A DNA stretch of 64,000 nt, from positions 185,186-249,185 of the forward strand of contig CAMXCT020000457.1 in assembly GCA_947184155.2 (NCBI GenBank). Direction: 5' to 3'. The position numbers and the translations under genes are program-made. Within the stretch, counting starts at the first letter, position 1. The number at the start of each line of letters is the position of its first letter. This document shows, piece by piece, positions 49,469-59,007 of this stretch. The DNA comes from Cladocopium goreaui. Lineage: Eukaryota > Sar > Dinophyceae > Suessiales > Symbiodiniaceae. The notes under the pieces were generated by a model that saw only the letters and a program-made list of their open reading frames with translations, did not search any database and was not told the origin of the DNA.

Positions 49469-51601
49469 TTAATCACCAGATGCTAGGCTGCCATCTGTGC
49501 TGTCTGACGAAGAGCCTGAGTCATCCTCGTCTGACTCAACACCTGGCTTCTGTCCACGGGGCCAGCAATGTTTGCAAGCTGCATCATACTGGACGCCGTC
49601 AAGACAATCAATACCTTCAACCTGTACTGAACATGACGCTGGCTTGGTGCCACAGCCATCCCAACGATGAAGCCTACGCAAGCGCCGGTTTTTTGTGATA
49701 CAAATAAAGTACCGGAAGGTTTCTTGGTTGGGGCCCTCAGCAGCTACGACCCCTCGAGGCAAAACTGGTTCGGCGGGTGAAATATCTTCAGTGCTACCTA
49801 CTGCTACTGCGGATACTTCAGCTACATTGCACGCATTCTCCATAGGCTTTGGCGAATCGGGCGCAGCATGCGCGGCAATGGGTCGAACAGGGCAACACCA
49901 ACCCGCTAAGCTCAAGTCGAATGCACAAAGTTGATTGTAAATCAATGAATCAGACTCACCTGCCTGTCTCAAATGTATCTCCAAATCTTTAATGCCAATT
50001 TCTTGCAGCTGCCATTCCGTGTCATTGAGGACCCCCCCAACTATTGCACGCTGAACTTGGCTGACCACACGTTGCGCAGTCCGGATGTATTCATCAGAAC
50101 AGGAGGCTACACGCCAGCGGCCCAGAACTTCACGCCGCTCGCGCCCTATGTCTAATACAGCAGCCACGCTGGCTAACCAGCAACGCTCGCTATGTTCTGT
50201 CCATGCCCGACAAGCAGATGGGGCGATCAAAAGAGGCTCATCTGTCAAGCTCCACTGCTGCCACTGAAAAACGGGACGGCGCAGTAAGCAATAGAGTTCT
50301 TTGGACAAAGCACACATTGCCGTATAGTCAGCCATAAATTGGACACAGGATTCGCGATTTTTGGTCGGCAAAGGCACCAAATAGTCTCGTTCGAAGCACA
50401 TGCCTTCCTCCTGCCAAAGAGCAAAGCCAGTTTCCAACCAAGGAACACCTGCAAAAGAAGCATCGCGATCAACAAAAATCGGAAGCCACTTTACCTTTTT
50501 TCCAGGCCCGCTTGTTTTTGTACGCTGTAGTAAGCCACACAACCCCCGGCCGCTAAAGTGAAGGCACTGCGGGACCAGACCCAACAAATCGTCGCTGCGA
50601 GAAGAAGACCAAAATTTAACAAGCTTTGCCCATGCAAAAGCACGTGTGTAGCGAGCAGCGCTGATGTTCATAACCCAGAGTTCCAAAGCCAGGATTAGAA
50701 TCAAAGGTTGTGGTCTGGCCTTCCTAGATGGGGGCGCACCGGTTTCCAACTGCGCGGACAATTGCTCAACTGTACGCAGGACTGCCGTTTGCTTCCCTAA
50801 ACGAAATTCCAAGGCGATACCAGCCACTCTTTCCATGAATTGCAGCGTGGCGCAAAATGCTTCCGGAACAGTTTTGCCACACGGCTGAGCAGCAAGTTCC
50901 TCAAGAAAGTCAAGTACCATGTCACAAGTGGTCGGCCACTGCAGCTGGTAGGCTGCATGCAGCCACTTGCTATATCGGTGCCACATCTGGATATGCTTCT
51001 TTAAGGTGCTGCTGCGGGTGTTGCCAGCCAAACGCAAAGCTCGCAGCTCACCAGTCTGCCCAGTCGCTCCGGATAAAGCAGGCGCGCAAGAATCTATCAA
51101 AATAGTAGCCAACTTGCGCTGCCAACGCAGCTGAGAAGACAACTCAGCATCTGCTCGGCTGTTAGGGCAATTTTTGGGCACACGAATCCGAGCACGCTTG
51201 TGAGCACCAGAATGATGACAAAGCCACTCCAAGGAATCTACTGGCGGCACGACAGTCTCGACCATGCGCGGCTGTTTACAAACAGCAAGCCATTGCAAAG
51301 AAGGGTGCACTGCAGCACGCCGCTTTCGACACAAGCTAGCAGCAGCAGAAGACTGAACCTGCAAAGTCTTCAAGGTTGATGTGAAAAATTCAAGTTCGGC
51401 AGCATCCGATGCATAGTGGGACACGAGGGAATGTCGGTCCAAGTCATCCAGGCAAACATTGTACAGGAACTCAGGGTCAGGCAGGCAAAATTCGCTACCC
51501 AGATCGCGCCGTAAGGCTGATGGCAACTGCATCCACTGCTCTTTGGCGGTGGTACCAATATGACCACATGATTGCTCAAAGGATGCATCCGTGACAGACA
51601 T
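49469..51601 (-). CDS. tyrosine recombinase of the YR retroelement
   Basis: From the ATG at 51601 (MSVTDASFEQ), about 710 codons. A SAM-like core-binding region is near residues 200-290 (TLKKHIQMWHRYSKWLHA). The catalytic region shows Arg in FWSSSRSDDLLGL (~340), HxxR in WTEHSERCW (~475), GRW, then Tyr in SDEYIRT (~510). This R...HxxR...Y set is the tyrosine recombinase signature. The C-terminus has a Cys/His motif (RWDGCG...YDAACKHCW) and an acidic Ser/Asp tail. It would integrate circular element DNA. It is placed upstream of gag, unlike canonical DIRS/Ngaro, where it is last. Confidence 0.85.
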   Translation of the reverse strand: MSVTDASFEQSCGHIGTTAKEQWMQLPSALRRDLGSEFCLPDPEFLYNVCLDDLDRHSLVSHYASDAAELEFFTSTLKTLQVQSSAAASLCRKRRAAVHPSLQWLAVCKQPRMVETVVPPVDSLEWLCHHSGAHKRARIRVPKNCPNSRADAELSSQLRWQRKLATILIDSCAPALSGATGQTGELRALRLAGNTRSSTLKKHIQMWHRYSKWLHAAYQLQWPTTCDMVLDFLEELAAQPCGKTVPEAFCATLQFMERVAGIALEFRLGKQTAVLRTVEQLSAQLETGAPPSRKARPQPLILILALELWVMNISAARYTRAFAWAKLVKFWSSSRSDDLLGLVPQCLHFSGRGLCGLLQRTKTSGPGKKVKWLPIFVDRDASFAGVPWLETGFALWQEEGMCFERDYLVPLPTKNRESCVQFMADYTAMCALSKELYCLLRRPVFQWQQWSLTDEPLLIAPSACRAWTEHSERCWLASVAAVLDIGRERREVLGRWRVASCSDEYIRTAQRVVSQVQRAIVGGVLNDTEWQLQEIGIKDLEIHLRQAGESDSLIYNQLCAFDLSLAGWCCPVRPIAAHAAPDSPKPMENACNVAEVSAVAVGSTEDISPAEPVLPRGVVAAEGPNQETFRYFICITKNRRLRRLHRWDGCGTKPASCSVQVEGIDCLDGVQYDAACKHCWPRGQKPGVESDEDDSGSSSDSTDGSLASGD

Positions 51602-51635
51602 CCTGCCACACAGCAAAAAGAAAATAGAATAGAAC

Positions 51636-51729
51636 GCGCGAAAAACACAAGGTTGCAGCTAAATAGACGCGGTGCACACTTGCAACCGGTCAACCATGCA
51701 CTTCATGTGCAACACCTAGCTGTCACCTG
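51636..51729 (-). repeat. YR element split direct repeat A1 (94 bp)
   Basis: Matches 44966-45059 over exactly 94 bp. It forms the 5' end of the YR element and abuts copia gag. Confidence 0.9.
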
Positions 51730-52731
51730 AGTAACACCAGCAGACGCTTCGAACGTCTTTGCCAAAAACTCAGTGCGAAAGAAAGACGCTTCTGCCCTTG
51801 AACGCAAAGAAAACTCTCTTGCCAACAAACGCAAACCTTCAAAACCACTCGTACCTCTAGTTGCCAAGAACGCTCCATCAACACCAACTCCTTCAACATA
51901 AGCTTGCAGCATGGTGTTCCCCCTTGGGAAATCCTTAAACGTCTGGATGAGGATTGCAAGAAGACGCGCGCTGCGGGTCTGTTGAGCGGGCTTCAGCACA
52001 GACATATGGATCTCTTGTTCCCAACCAATGCACTGGGCAATCTCCCAGGCAAAGATGTCACTTCCTAAGGAAACCCAAGCACGTAGCGCCTGAACCCAGT
52101 CCGAAAATCCAAGGACTTCATCTGCACGGGTTTTCCAATTCCTGAAATCCACAGTGGGCATAGGAGGTAACCATTTCTCAGATTTACTAAAGATGTCACG
52201 ACCATCTCTGTCGTCATCTTGATTCGGATTTCTCTCCCCCCTCTGGGGTGTCACTTGTGCTATACCTGGCGGCGACCCCACAGGTCGGAACGCAGGTCCT
52301 GGACTCGTGGGTGGCTGTTCACCAAACCGTGAAGGTCCACTGCTTAAACCTGAAGACAAGGATGCATCAGCCGGTCTCGCACCGTGCAAGGCTGCAGTTC
52401 CCTCTGGAACGCGAGTCACCTGAGCTTGCAAACTGTCAAGTCTCGTACTCATCTCCCTTACGACAGGCTCAATTCCCATGCGGAAGATCTGTGCGATCTG
52501 GGTCAACTGATCTGGCGTGAACAAAGGACCTTGCGGACCTGGACTTCCTGGCATACTAGGCTGCTCTTGGTGCGTCGGTGACGCAGGTTGCGGACTCCCC
52601 GGTCCAACTTCTCCAACAGGGTACGGTCCAGTCGGTCCACCTGCCTGAAAACCCTTACCATATCCTTTCTCTCCGCTCTGGGTACCTTGGCCGTCCATTC
52701 GAAAATGCTGTGGTTGTCCTGATTGAGACAT
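51730..52731 (-). CDS. copia Gag N-terminal part, interrupted by the YR element
   Basis: From the ATG at 52731 (MSQSGQPQHF) the frame runs ~334 codons to the YR junction; the last few codons of the open frame are YR sequence. The N-terminus is Gly/Pro/Gln/Ser-rich, followed by a structured part (VDFRNWKTRADEVLGFSDW, WEIAQCIGWEQEI, RLLAILIQTFKDFPRGN) typical of copia Gag. The matching C-terminal Gag with zinc knuckles resumes at 44713. It would form the capsid. Confidence 0.8.
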
Positions 52732-52862
52732 TTCTGACACCTCGAAGTCAAACACACGACAGTCAAACGCAACTCACACCAACTTCCCTGGAACCAGGCA
52801 CACACAAGACGCACACAGGCGTGCCAGATCCTCACAGGATCTCTTGTGGAGGGAGCACACAA

Positions 52863-52874
52863 GCTCCGCTACCA
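52863..52874 (-). other. primer-binding site resembling initiator-Met tRNA
   Basis: TGGTAGCGGAGC on the minus strand follows directly after the 5' LTR. It resembles the tRNA-iMet complementary site used by most copia elements (TGGTA-CAGAGC type). Confidence 0.75.
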
Positions 52875-53419
52875 CGTAAAACTTTGACACACAAAGTTAG
52901 ATCGCGAAAACCGCTTTCAAACCTCTCGTGCACAAAGTAAACCCAAACCAAAACACAAACAAACGGTGGTCGTTTCGCGTTTCTGTCTGTGTCAACTTTC
53001 CCAGGCCGTCTCACGGCGACACACTCACCCTTTTCGAACTCGCGGGTCTTGAGCCAACGTTTACGTTGGGTCATAGCAGTTCCAGAAACGATTCTACAAA
53101 TCTAGACACGTGCAAAAAACAAACTTCTACGTGGCAAAAACCTAAGATTGGTTTCGTGCAGTTTGGTTCTCGTGTGGAATAACCTACAACGTGCAAAAAA
53201 CCTAAAAACGGCTAACTACAAACGAAAAATGGCAACTCCGTCACAACTCTTTGTGACGGAATGAGATGAGATCGATTAACTACATCACAATCACCTGCTA
53301 ACTACAAAACAGAGTCCAAACTACGCAAGTCCACAAACTACAACTACAAAGCAACTAACAACTACCTAAGTACAAGCACAAGATCGCTACGCTAGCTATA
53401 CATAGGATGATTTTTCACA
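52875..53419 (-). mobile_element. 5' LTR of Ty1/copia element
   Basis: 545 bp, about 98% identical to 35706-36250. It carries the copia promoter and R-U5 in minus orientation. It contains a stretch ending TTGGCTCAAG that resembles the last ten bases of DinoSL. Element span is 35,706-53,419, of which about 7.0 kb is the nested YR element. Confidence 0.92.
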
Positions 53420-54902
53420 AGTTTAGTGGCATCATCGACTTCACTGGTAGTGATCTAGGTCAGTTGGGTAATGGACTTCGATGAACGGCGGCATCTTTGA
53501 AAGGAGTCGGTCGTTCCATGCCAAAGGCGAAGCTGTTTACAGGTTTTGGGTGACGTCAAGCCTCGGTTAACACTCACCGTGTTGCAACCTTGGTCAAGGA
53601 AAGGCATGGAGAGGTGTGGTGAAAGTCATTGGCCGGTCGAAAATTGGTTGAACGAAGGTCAAACGGCGACGGGCACCATAGCTAGATGTACTTTGACATC
53701 GCACTACACTACCATACAACAATTAAGGAAAAACAACACGAACAAAACACACCTTGAAAAAGGTTATCATAACCGTCCCACCGCCTCCCGTCCCCTACTG
53801 TCTCCGGCATGCTTAGAGTCACAGGCTAAATGCATGTATGGGAAACTTAGGTACCCTACGTTATCTCGAGTAGCTTACTGGAACTGCACGTGTGAGGTGG
53901 TGCGAGGTTCTTCACTGCTACCAGCGCTACTGGCTGCGGTATTGGCGGGGGGTGGATCACCACTCTCTGCTGGTTTCATCATTTGGACGATGGGTGGTTT
54001 TGTTTTTCACGCAGAACCCGCGTCATTTCGCGAGCAAATGCTGCAAGGTCATCAACTAGTGCTTTCGCTTCCGCTAGTGGTCTGTCAAGGACAATGGCAA
54101 TGAGCATTTCGCCACCATCTTTATGGATTATGGTTGGTCGGCCGGCTTGCACCTCTGCGAGGATTGCCACTGCCTTGTTTTCACACAAAGTGCGTTCCCA
54201 TTCCTCCAGGACTCTTTGCGCTAGGGTGTCAGTTTGTGGTGGGGCCTTGAGAGCAGCTGTTGCTCAAAAAGAACAGTCCCAGCCACTGCACGGGCTAAAG
54301 TTAGTTATCAAAGAAGAGGTGCTGCCGACGAATGACCAACTAGAATTCCCATCGCTCGAACTGTTTGGCTGCCAGAGACCTTTTGGTATCTGACACGTGG
54401 AAGTGCAAACGGGCACAGGTTAGCCTCAAAGCAAACCATTGATGTCCCTATGCTGGGCACAATCATAGAGCAAAATGGTGATGGACTCCTTGAAGACTCC
54501 CACATGCCCGTGGGATGGCTGTGCACATTGATGGTGCAGTCAGACAATGTTGTATTCATCGAGCCGCTGGCCTGTAAGAATTAGACGACATGCTCAAAGA
54601 ATATGACATGAAAAGAGATTCAGTTGAAATCAACCATGACGCACCTCAATAGTCCCACCATGCAGTATGGAATCGACGGTACATGGAGTCGAAACCAGGA
54701 TACACACTGGAACAACTATGGGCTGATTCCGAGCCTGCCATGAGCAAGAAAACGTCCACGTCATATGAAATCAAAAAAATGACGTCTTGCGTGCAGTAGC
54801 GGCCATTCAGCAGCTCCCATCCCCCACACCACCCGATAGCCCCTTCCTAAGAGCGTTAGGGAGGTCTTGATTTGGTTGGGATGCGGTGTCCTTGGGTGTT
54901 GT
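53420..54902. repeat. inverted copy of the helicase-element 3' module, with internal inversion
   Basis: 53420-54255 is the reverse complement of about 63165-64000 (homology continues to the window edge). 54255-54861 matches about 62555-63165 in direct orientation. 54862-54902 is again the reverse complement of about 62512-62553. Compared with the right-hand module, the left copy is inverted as a whole and its ~610-bp middle part has flipped. The coding frames it shares (54188-53979 minus, like the 63-kb small ORF) are broken. Two short insertion/deletion differences between the copies each hold a hairpin-like sequence. Confidence 0.8.
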
Positions 54903-55385
54903 ATAATTCCCCCCAAACCTACTGTAAGGGAGAGTACCCACTCAAGTATGACCCCCATAAATTGGAGTAAGAGGATTCAAGGGGATTTTTGTATGCTCAG
55001 CCATCTTGGTTAGGCGTATGTCCCAGGTCCTGTCACCGTTAGTCATCTCAACTTCTGTCGAACTAACATTTACTTTGAGCAAAGAAGGTTGCATCAACTG
55101 TCAGTGGCTCAATTGTTCGCACTGCAGCTTTTGTGGCTCCACTAGTTTTCATAGCTAGGTCAGCCATCCGACATCAATTCGCATACCAAGGTGTAAGACA
55201 AACCCTGATTGTTTTGTTTCCTACCTGTTTCACTTCCAACGAATTGGCCCCGCAGCGGGAAACCTTGACCCCGGGTGCCGAGTGTTCGGGGTTTCCCTAG
55301 CCCAGCCAATCCTGTTGACACATTTTGCACTCACTGCTCATATAGCATTCACTATTTTCGCGTGGTCACTTGGCACCTGACACCC
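54903..55385 (+). repeat. leader/5' module shared with 4022-4549
   Basis: Homologous to the minus strand at 4549-4022. It starts at ATTCCCCCCAAACCT right where the inverted 3' module ends, and runs to CTTGGCACCTGACA just before the first ATG of this element. The same module precedes two different proteins, USP at 4 kb and helicase fusion here, so it behaves as an exchangeable promoter/5'UTR cassette. Confidence 0.75.
55268..55286. repeat. ACCCCGGGTGCCGAGTGTT hairpin
   Basis: Counterpart of the hairpin at 4123-4141 in the homologous leader; family core GGTGCC with paired C/G arms. Confidence 0.6.
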
Positions 55386-55810
55386 GGGTACCGGCTGTTC
55401 AGAGTCAAGCCGGCGTCAACATGCTGCAACAGCTTATGACACTAAACAGGTTCATTGCATTGACGTCGCCTGACCCTAATGACTCAGATACAGACATCGA
55501 ACCAGCAGAACCAACCGCCCCAGATAACACAGTCGAGGATGTGTCAATGGACAGTGATACAGAATACTTTGACGCCCTCGAAGCAGAAGATGACGCTCCG
55601 TATTTCCAACAAGGGGCCGAGCCTTTTTTAAGGGAACGGTGGGAAATTGCCGCACCTATAGATTTCCTCATGTCCAGGAGGTCACTCAATTAAGCCACCA
55701 GCTTGGTGAACTTTTCCTCTCGCAAAAAGAGATTGAGACCCCGCTCGGCATGGACGATATCAAACAGAGGACGATGTTGGCTCTTGTCGAATGCCCCGGT
55801 CACCCCTGAC
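55370..55810 (+). pseudogene. N-terminal fragment of helicase-element protein (frameshifted)
   Basis: 107 codons (MAPDTRVPAVQS...) with an acidic middle (SDTDIEPAE, DSDTEYFDALEAEDD) end at a stop at 55,691. The adjacent frame then continues (TQLSHQLGELFLSQKE...) to a TGA at 55,807. The junction WEIAAPIDFLMSRR aligns with LPTSIMDLLTRQQ in the minus copy, so this is the true N-terminal region, broken by one frameshift and one stop. Confidence 0.6.
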
Positions 55811-55815
55811 ATACC

Positions 55816-58800
55816 ATGGCTGACATACCCGCACTCATGGTGGACGAAGGGAACGGCGTCCAACGCCCCGCAGCCAGCCAGGTCCATCATAAAACGCTCT
55901 TTCAGTGGATCATAGATAATCTCTCATGGTTACCACAGTATGCCACTGTTTACGTTTGTGTGGACAACCGCAAACTGTCAGGCACTGATCCTCCAGCCTA
56001 CTGGCCGCAATTTGCACCCTGGATCAAGGGCCGATGTACAGTAACTGGCCCTTACCGGGAGAAAACGACTGCCATTTATTTCCCCATTCATGCTGACACA
56101 GGTTTGCATCAGGTCCATTATACCTGGGCTGGTGCTGCAGCTCTGGAGGCACTGTGCTTAATGTTCCCCATGGTAAATTTTGCACTAATCGACTCTGACT
56201 GTGTGCCTACCTCATTGTTTGAGATAGCCGAACTAATCAATCTTATGACGGATAAGGCAAGCAGAGCCGAAGCAATGCAACACAACACAATGGCCAGCTC
56301 TAGCCAGTGCCCTCCGGCAGTACTCCTCGCCACAGAAGCCAAAGCTGAACTCAATGCCGGCTTAATCATTGTGACAGGGCATATCCCGACCAATGCAGAT
56401 GATGTTGAAATGGACCAAGAACCCCCGGATGCATTCATGCCCCTGGCTACTGCCCAAAGCTCCTGTCCGAGTGATGCACCCGCCCCAAAGGCAAGACGAA
56501 TAGCTCACCCTGCCAACCGCCGATCAGCAGATGACTGGGTCACCGCACTTAAAGATAGCCGAGCCAGTTTCCTTGCTACAACCGCTGTGCCAGAAGACCC
56601 TGCTGAAGCAATGAGGGGCGGGCTGCTTCTCACCCCCCTACTAGGATGTAAGGCTAGAACCCCGCTTGACTGGACACATGCATGGGCGATGTTGGGCGAA
56701 TGGGCGGGAGCCATTGCATTCCCCATCCCGGAGCAAGGAGAATGGCCACGTCATGGGGATGGCCGATACCTTAGACCGGACTTTGTCGAGCGGACCCCGC
56801 CATTCCTTACCTGGGCGCGCCCCATTTTCGAGCAAGGTGCACTCTCCCCTATGTCAGTTTTCCCGGCCGACTTCCCCATACTCTGTCTTCCAGGAGACAA
56901 GTTGTTCCAAAGCAAGGAGTTAGCCATAGGGTATAGCCTGCCGCCAATAGTGCACGCCTTCCATGGGAGTAAAGTAGGCCTAGGACACCAACTCAAACAG
57001 TGGCTAAGCAAAGGGCTGCAACCGCTTGCTGTGTCGCTCATAGGAGTCGACGAGGCACCACCGTTATGGACACACCCCACAGGCTGCGATTTTGTTCGAG
57101 GGAGTAAAATAGTCGCCAAGCCGCATGTCCCGCAAAACAGAAGCCTTACTAAGACGCAGGTGTTGCTTCTCCAGAGCCTTTGGACACCAGTGGACGCCCC
57201 CAACAGCAGCAATAACCATACACCTTGGCCCAAGGCTTGCGAGCCTGCCATCGTCTTCTGCGGTCAGCATGCGAGCCTCCAGCTTCCCACTGCCCCAATC
57301 CTCCCTCTGCTGGAAGCGCTGCAACGACGACTGGAAATTGACCCTAGCAACGCAGAGCTAGCCATCAATGAGGTTCTTGCTAGCCATACAGACCCCAAAT
57401 ACACTGATTGGAAAATCACTGTCATGGACAACACCTCCTGGCAACTCAATGACGCTGACCCAGGGTCCCTGGAAGTTCAGTGCACTGGGTTGGGTGGAGG
57501 TGAACTTGATGAAGATTGGGACGTACTGCTAGCTTGCAAAAAGGAAGCGCATGTGTATGGGCCATCCCTTAGCAAACAGGACGATTGGAATGCAAGAGCT
57601 GGCACAGTAGCAGGCACTGCCCACACACAAGAATACCTGCTACTGCACATTGCCATGTTTCCCATAGGTGCACACTTCTGGTGCCGCGTCTTAGGAATGC
57701 CCAGTGCGAACCAATTGCAGGCGCAAATCATCAGTCGGGCCATGAAACTGTTGCGCTTCTGCCCTATCATCCCGGCACACAGGAAACCGCCGTGGCCCGG
57801 GTACATACATGGCCTGCGGCTTTTCACTAAGTTACTAGTTGCACACCCGCTAGTTGGAGTATGTCTGCCCCCTGAAATCCGCCCAGTAGACCTTCTGAGA
57901 TTAACAGGATACATGGTAGGCTCTATCTACATCCGAGGGCACAGCGCTGGCTCGTATGCAGGAATGGTATGGGAGACTATCCTCTCGGAATTCCCAGACA
58001 TTGAAGGCAAAACCGTGCTAGCAGCCATTGCCCTGCCACCATCGCTGCTGACGACATACAACTTATCTCAGATGAGAGAGGTCCACCTCATTCACCATGC
58101 AGATGACAGACTTTGCGTATGGAACCCGTCGAACCATGACATTAAATTGCTTAGGCAACGGGGATTTGCAATTACGCATATCACAGGATGGAGAGCGTAC
58201 CTTGGCACTGCACAACACAATTACTCGCATTGGACACGAGTCGCCCTCCCTGAAGGACGACCAGATATGGAGCAGTTGGAAGGTACCCCTGGAGTGCTCC
58301 CCTTCGAAGTGTACTCACAGGCTCCCCTCCGTCTCATCTCATGGTGCAGTTTTGAACTCCCAAGAACAGCCAGAAAACTCCTGCGCGAATTAGCTGAGAT
58401 GTGCGAGCTACCTGAAACCACGACACAGGCACTTGTCACCCACATTGCTGCCCATAATTCGGAGGTCAAAACTGAGCAAGAGGCAACCCAATACTTAGCC
58501 ACGTTGGCAACAGTCACCATCTCCTCAAGGACCAAGTTGCTCAACTATACCACCATGGTACAACATTTCCTTGGCACCTTGCAATTGCCCATGGCTGTCT
58601 ACATGTTAGATTACTACTTGCCCATGCTCAGCCCCAATGAAGGCTATAATGAAACAGGGTTAACAATGCAAAGTGCAGGACCTGTCCGGCAACCATCGCA
58701 ACCCATCGCCCTCGAATTCCTCTTCAAAGGCAGCGAGTTTGGACACTGGAAAGTCAAAGGCGGACAAGATGCATTCGCGTTCCGACATCCAAGCCTGGGT

Positions 58801-59007
58801 AAAATTGAAGTGTTCAGCCTACTAGCCAGCGATGCGCACCATCACAAAGTCAGCCCCATTGGCACGGGTAGACTTATTGCCATGGTAGGTACAGCAGAAG
58901 CACCAGCTGATGACGGAGATGACCTTCAAATCCTGTTTGGCTTGGTCCTAGCCATCACGCCGCGCGCATCCCAAAAAAAGGATGAGCTTGCTGCCTCACG
59001 CATATAG
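55816..59007 (+). CDS. GT-A-like region and alpha/beta-hydrolase part of helicase-element protein
   Basis: 1063 codons from ATG 55816. Residues ~30-145 contain VYVCVDNRK, ADTGLHQVHYTWAGAAALEAL and NFALIDSDCVPTSLFEIAEL, conserved with the minus copy at about 50%. The DSDC block resembles GT-A nucleotide-sugar binding but is unproven. Residues ~700-830 carry IRGHSAGSYAG (GxSxG; nucleophile Ser), LIHHADDRLCVW (Asp) and AQHNYSHW (His), a complete hydrolase triad also kept in the other copy. The frame ends (ASQKKDELAASRI) just after a run of seven A at about 58,972-58,978, where the helicase frame takes over. A one-base insertion in this run would explain the break. Substrate unknown. Confidence 0.7.
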   Translation: MADIPALMVDEGNGVQRPAASQVHHKTLFQWIIDNLSWLPQYATVYVCVDNRKLSGTDPPAYWPQFAPWIKGRCTVTGPYREKTTAIYFPIHADTGLHQVHYTWAGAAALEALCLMFPMVNFALIDSDCVPTSLFEIAELINLMTDKASRAEAMQHNTMASSSQCPPAVLLATEAKAELNAGLIIVTGHIPTNADDVEMDQEPPDAFMPLATAQSSCPSDAPAPKARRIAHPANRRSADDWVTALKDSRASFLATTAVPEDPAEAMRGGLLLTPLLGCKARTPLDWTHAWAMLGEWAGAIAFPIPEQGEWPRHGDGRYLRPDFVERTPPFLTWARPIFEQGALSPMSVFPADFPILCLPGDKLFQSKELAIGYSLPPIVHAFHGSKVGLGHQLKQWLSKGLQPLAVSLIGVDEAPPLWTHPTGCDFVRGSKIVAKPHVPQNRSLTKTQVLLLQSLWTPVDAPNSSNNHTPWPKACEPAIVFCGQHASLQLPTAPILPLLEALQRRLEIDPSNAELAINEVLASHTDPKYTDWKITVMDNTSWQLNDADPGSLEVQCTGLGGGELDEDWDVLLACKKEAHVYGPSLSKQDDWNARAGTVAGTAHTQEYLLLHIAMFPIGAHFWCRVLGMPSANQLQAQIISRAMKLLRFCPIIPAHRKPPWPGYIHGLRLFTKLLVAHPLVGVCLPPEIRPVDLLRLTGYMVGSIYIRGHSAGSYAGMVWETILSEFPDIEGKTVLAAIALPPSLLTTYNLSQMREVHLIHHADDRLCVWNPSNHDIKLLRQRGFAITHITGWRAYLGTAQHNYSHWTRVALPEGRPDMEQLEGTPGVLPFEVYSQAPLRLISWCSFELPRTARKLLRELAEMCELPETTTQALVTHIAAHNSEVKTEQEATQYLATLATVTISSRTKLLNYTTMVQHFLGTLQLPMAVYMLDYYLPMLSPNEGYNETGLTMQSAGPVRQPSQPIALEFLFKGSEFGHWKVKGGQDAFAFRHPSLGKIEVFSLLASDAHHHKVSPIGTGRLIAMVGTAEAPADDGDDLQILFGLVLAITPRASQKKDELAASRI

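Larger units (their letters stand above)
44714..51729 (-). mobile_element. complete tyrosine-recombinase retrotransposon (Ngaro/DIRS type) inserted in copia gag
   Basis: 7016 bp. On its sense (minus) strand the order is: 94-bp repeat A1 (51729-51636), tyrosine recombinase ORF, gag ORF, RT-RNase H ORF, 225-bp B1 (45391-45167), 94-bp A2 (45059-44966), 225-bp B2 (44938-44714). This A1...B1-A2-B2 pattern is the split direct repeat structure of Ngaro/PAT-type YR retroelements, which integrate through a circular DNA intermediate. No target-site duplication is visible, as expected for a recombinase. Joining the flanks brings copia gag back together. The gene order with recombinase first is unusual. 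Confidence 0.88.

Noticed and set aside
55816-56250. Firm assignment of a glycosyltransferase
   Set aside because: Only one DSDC-type motif supports it; kept as a tentative description, not as a product name.
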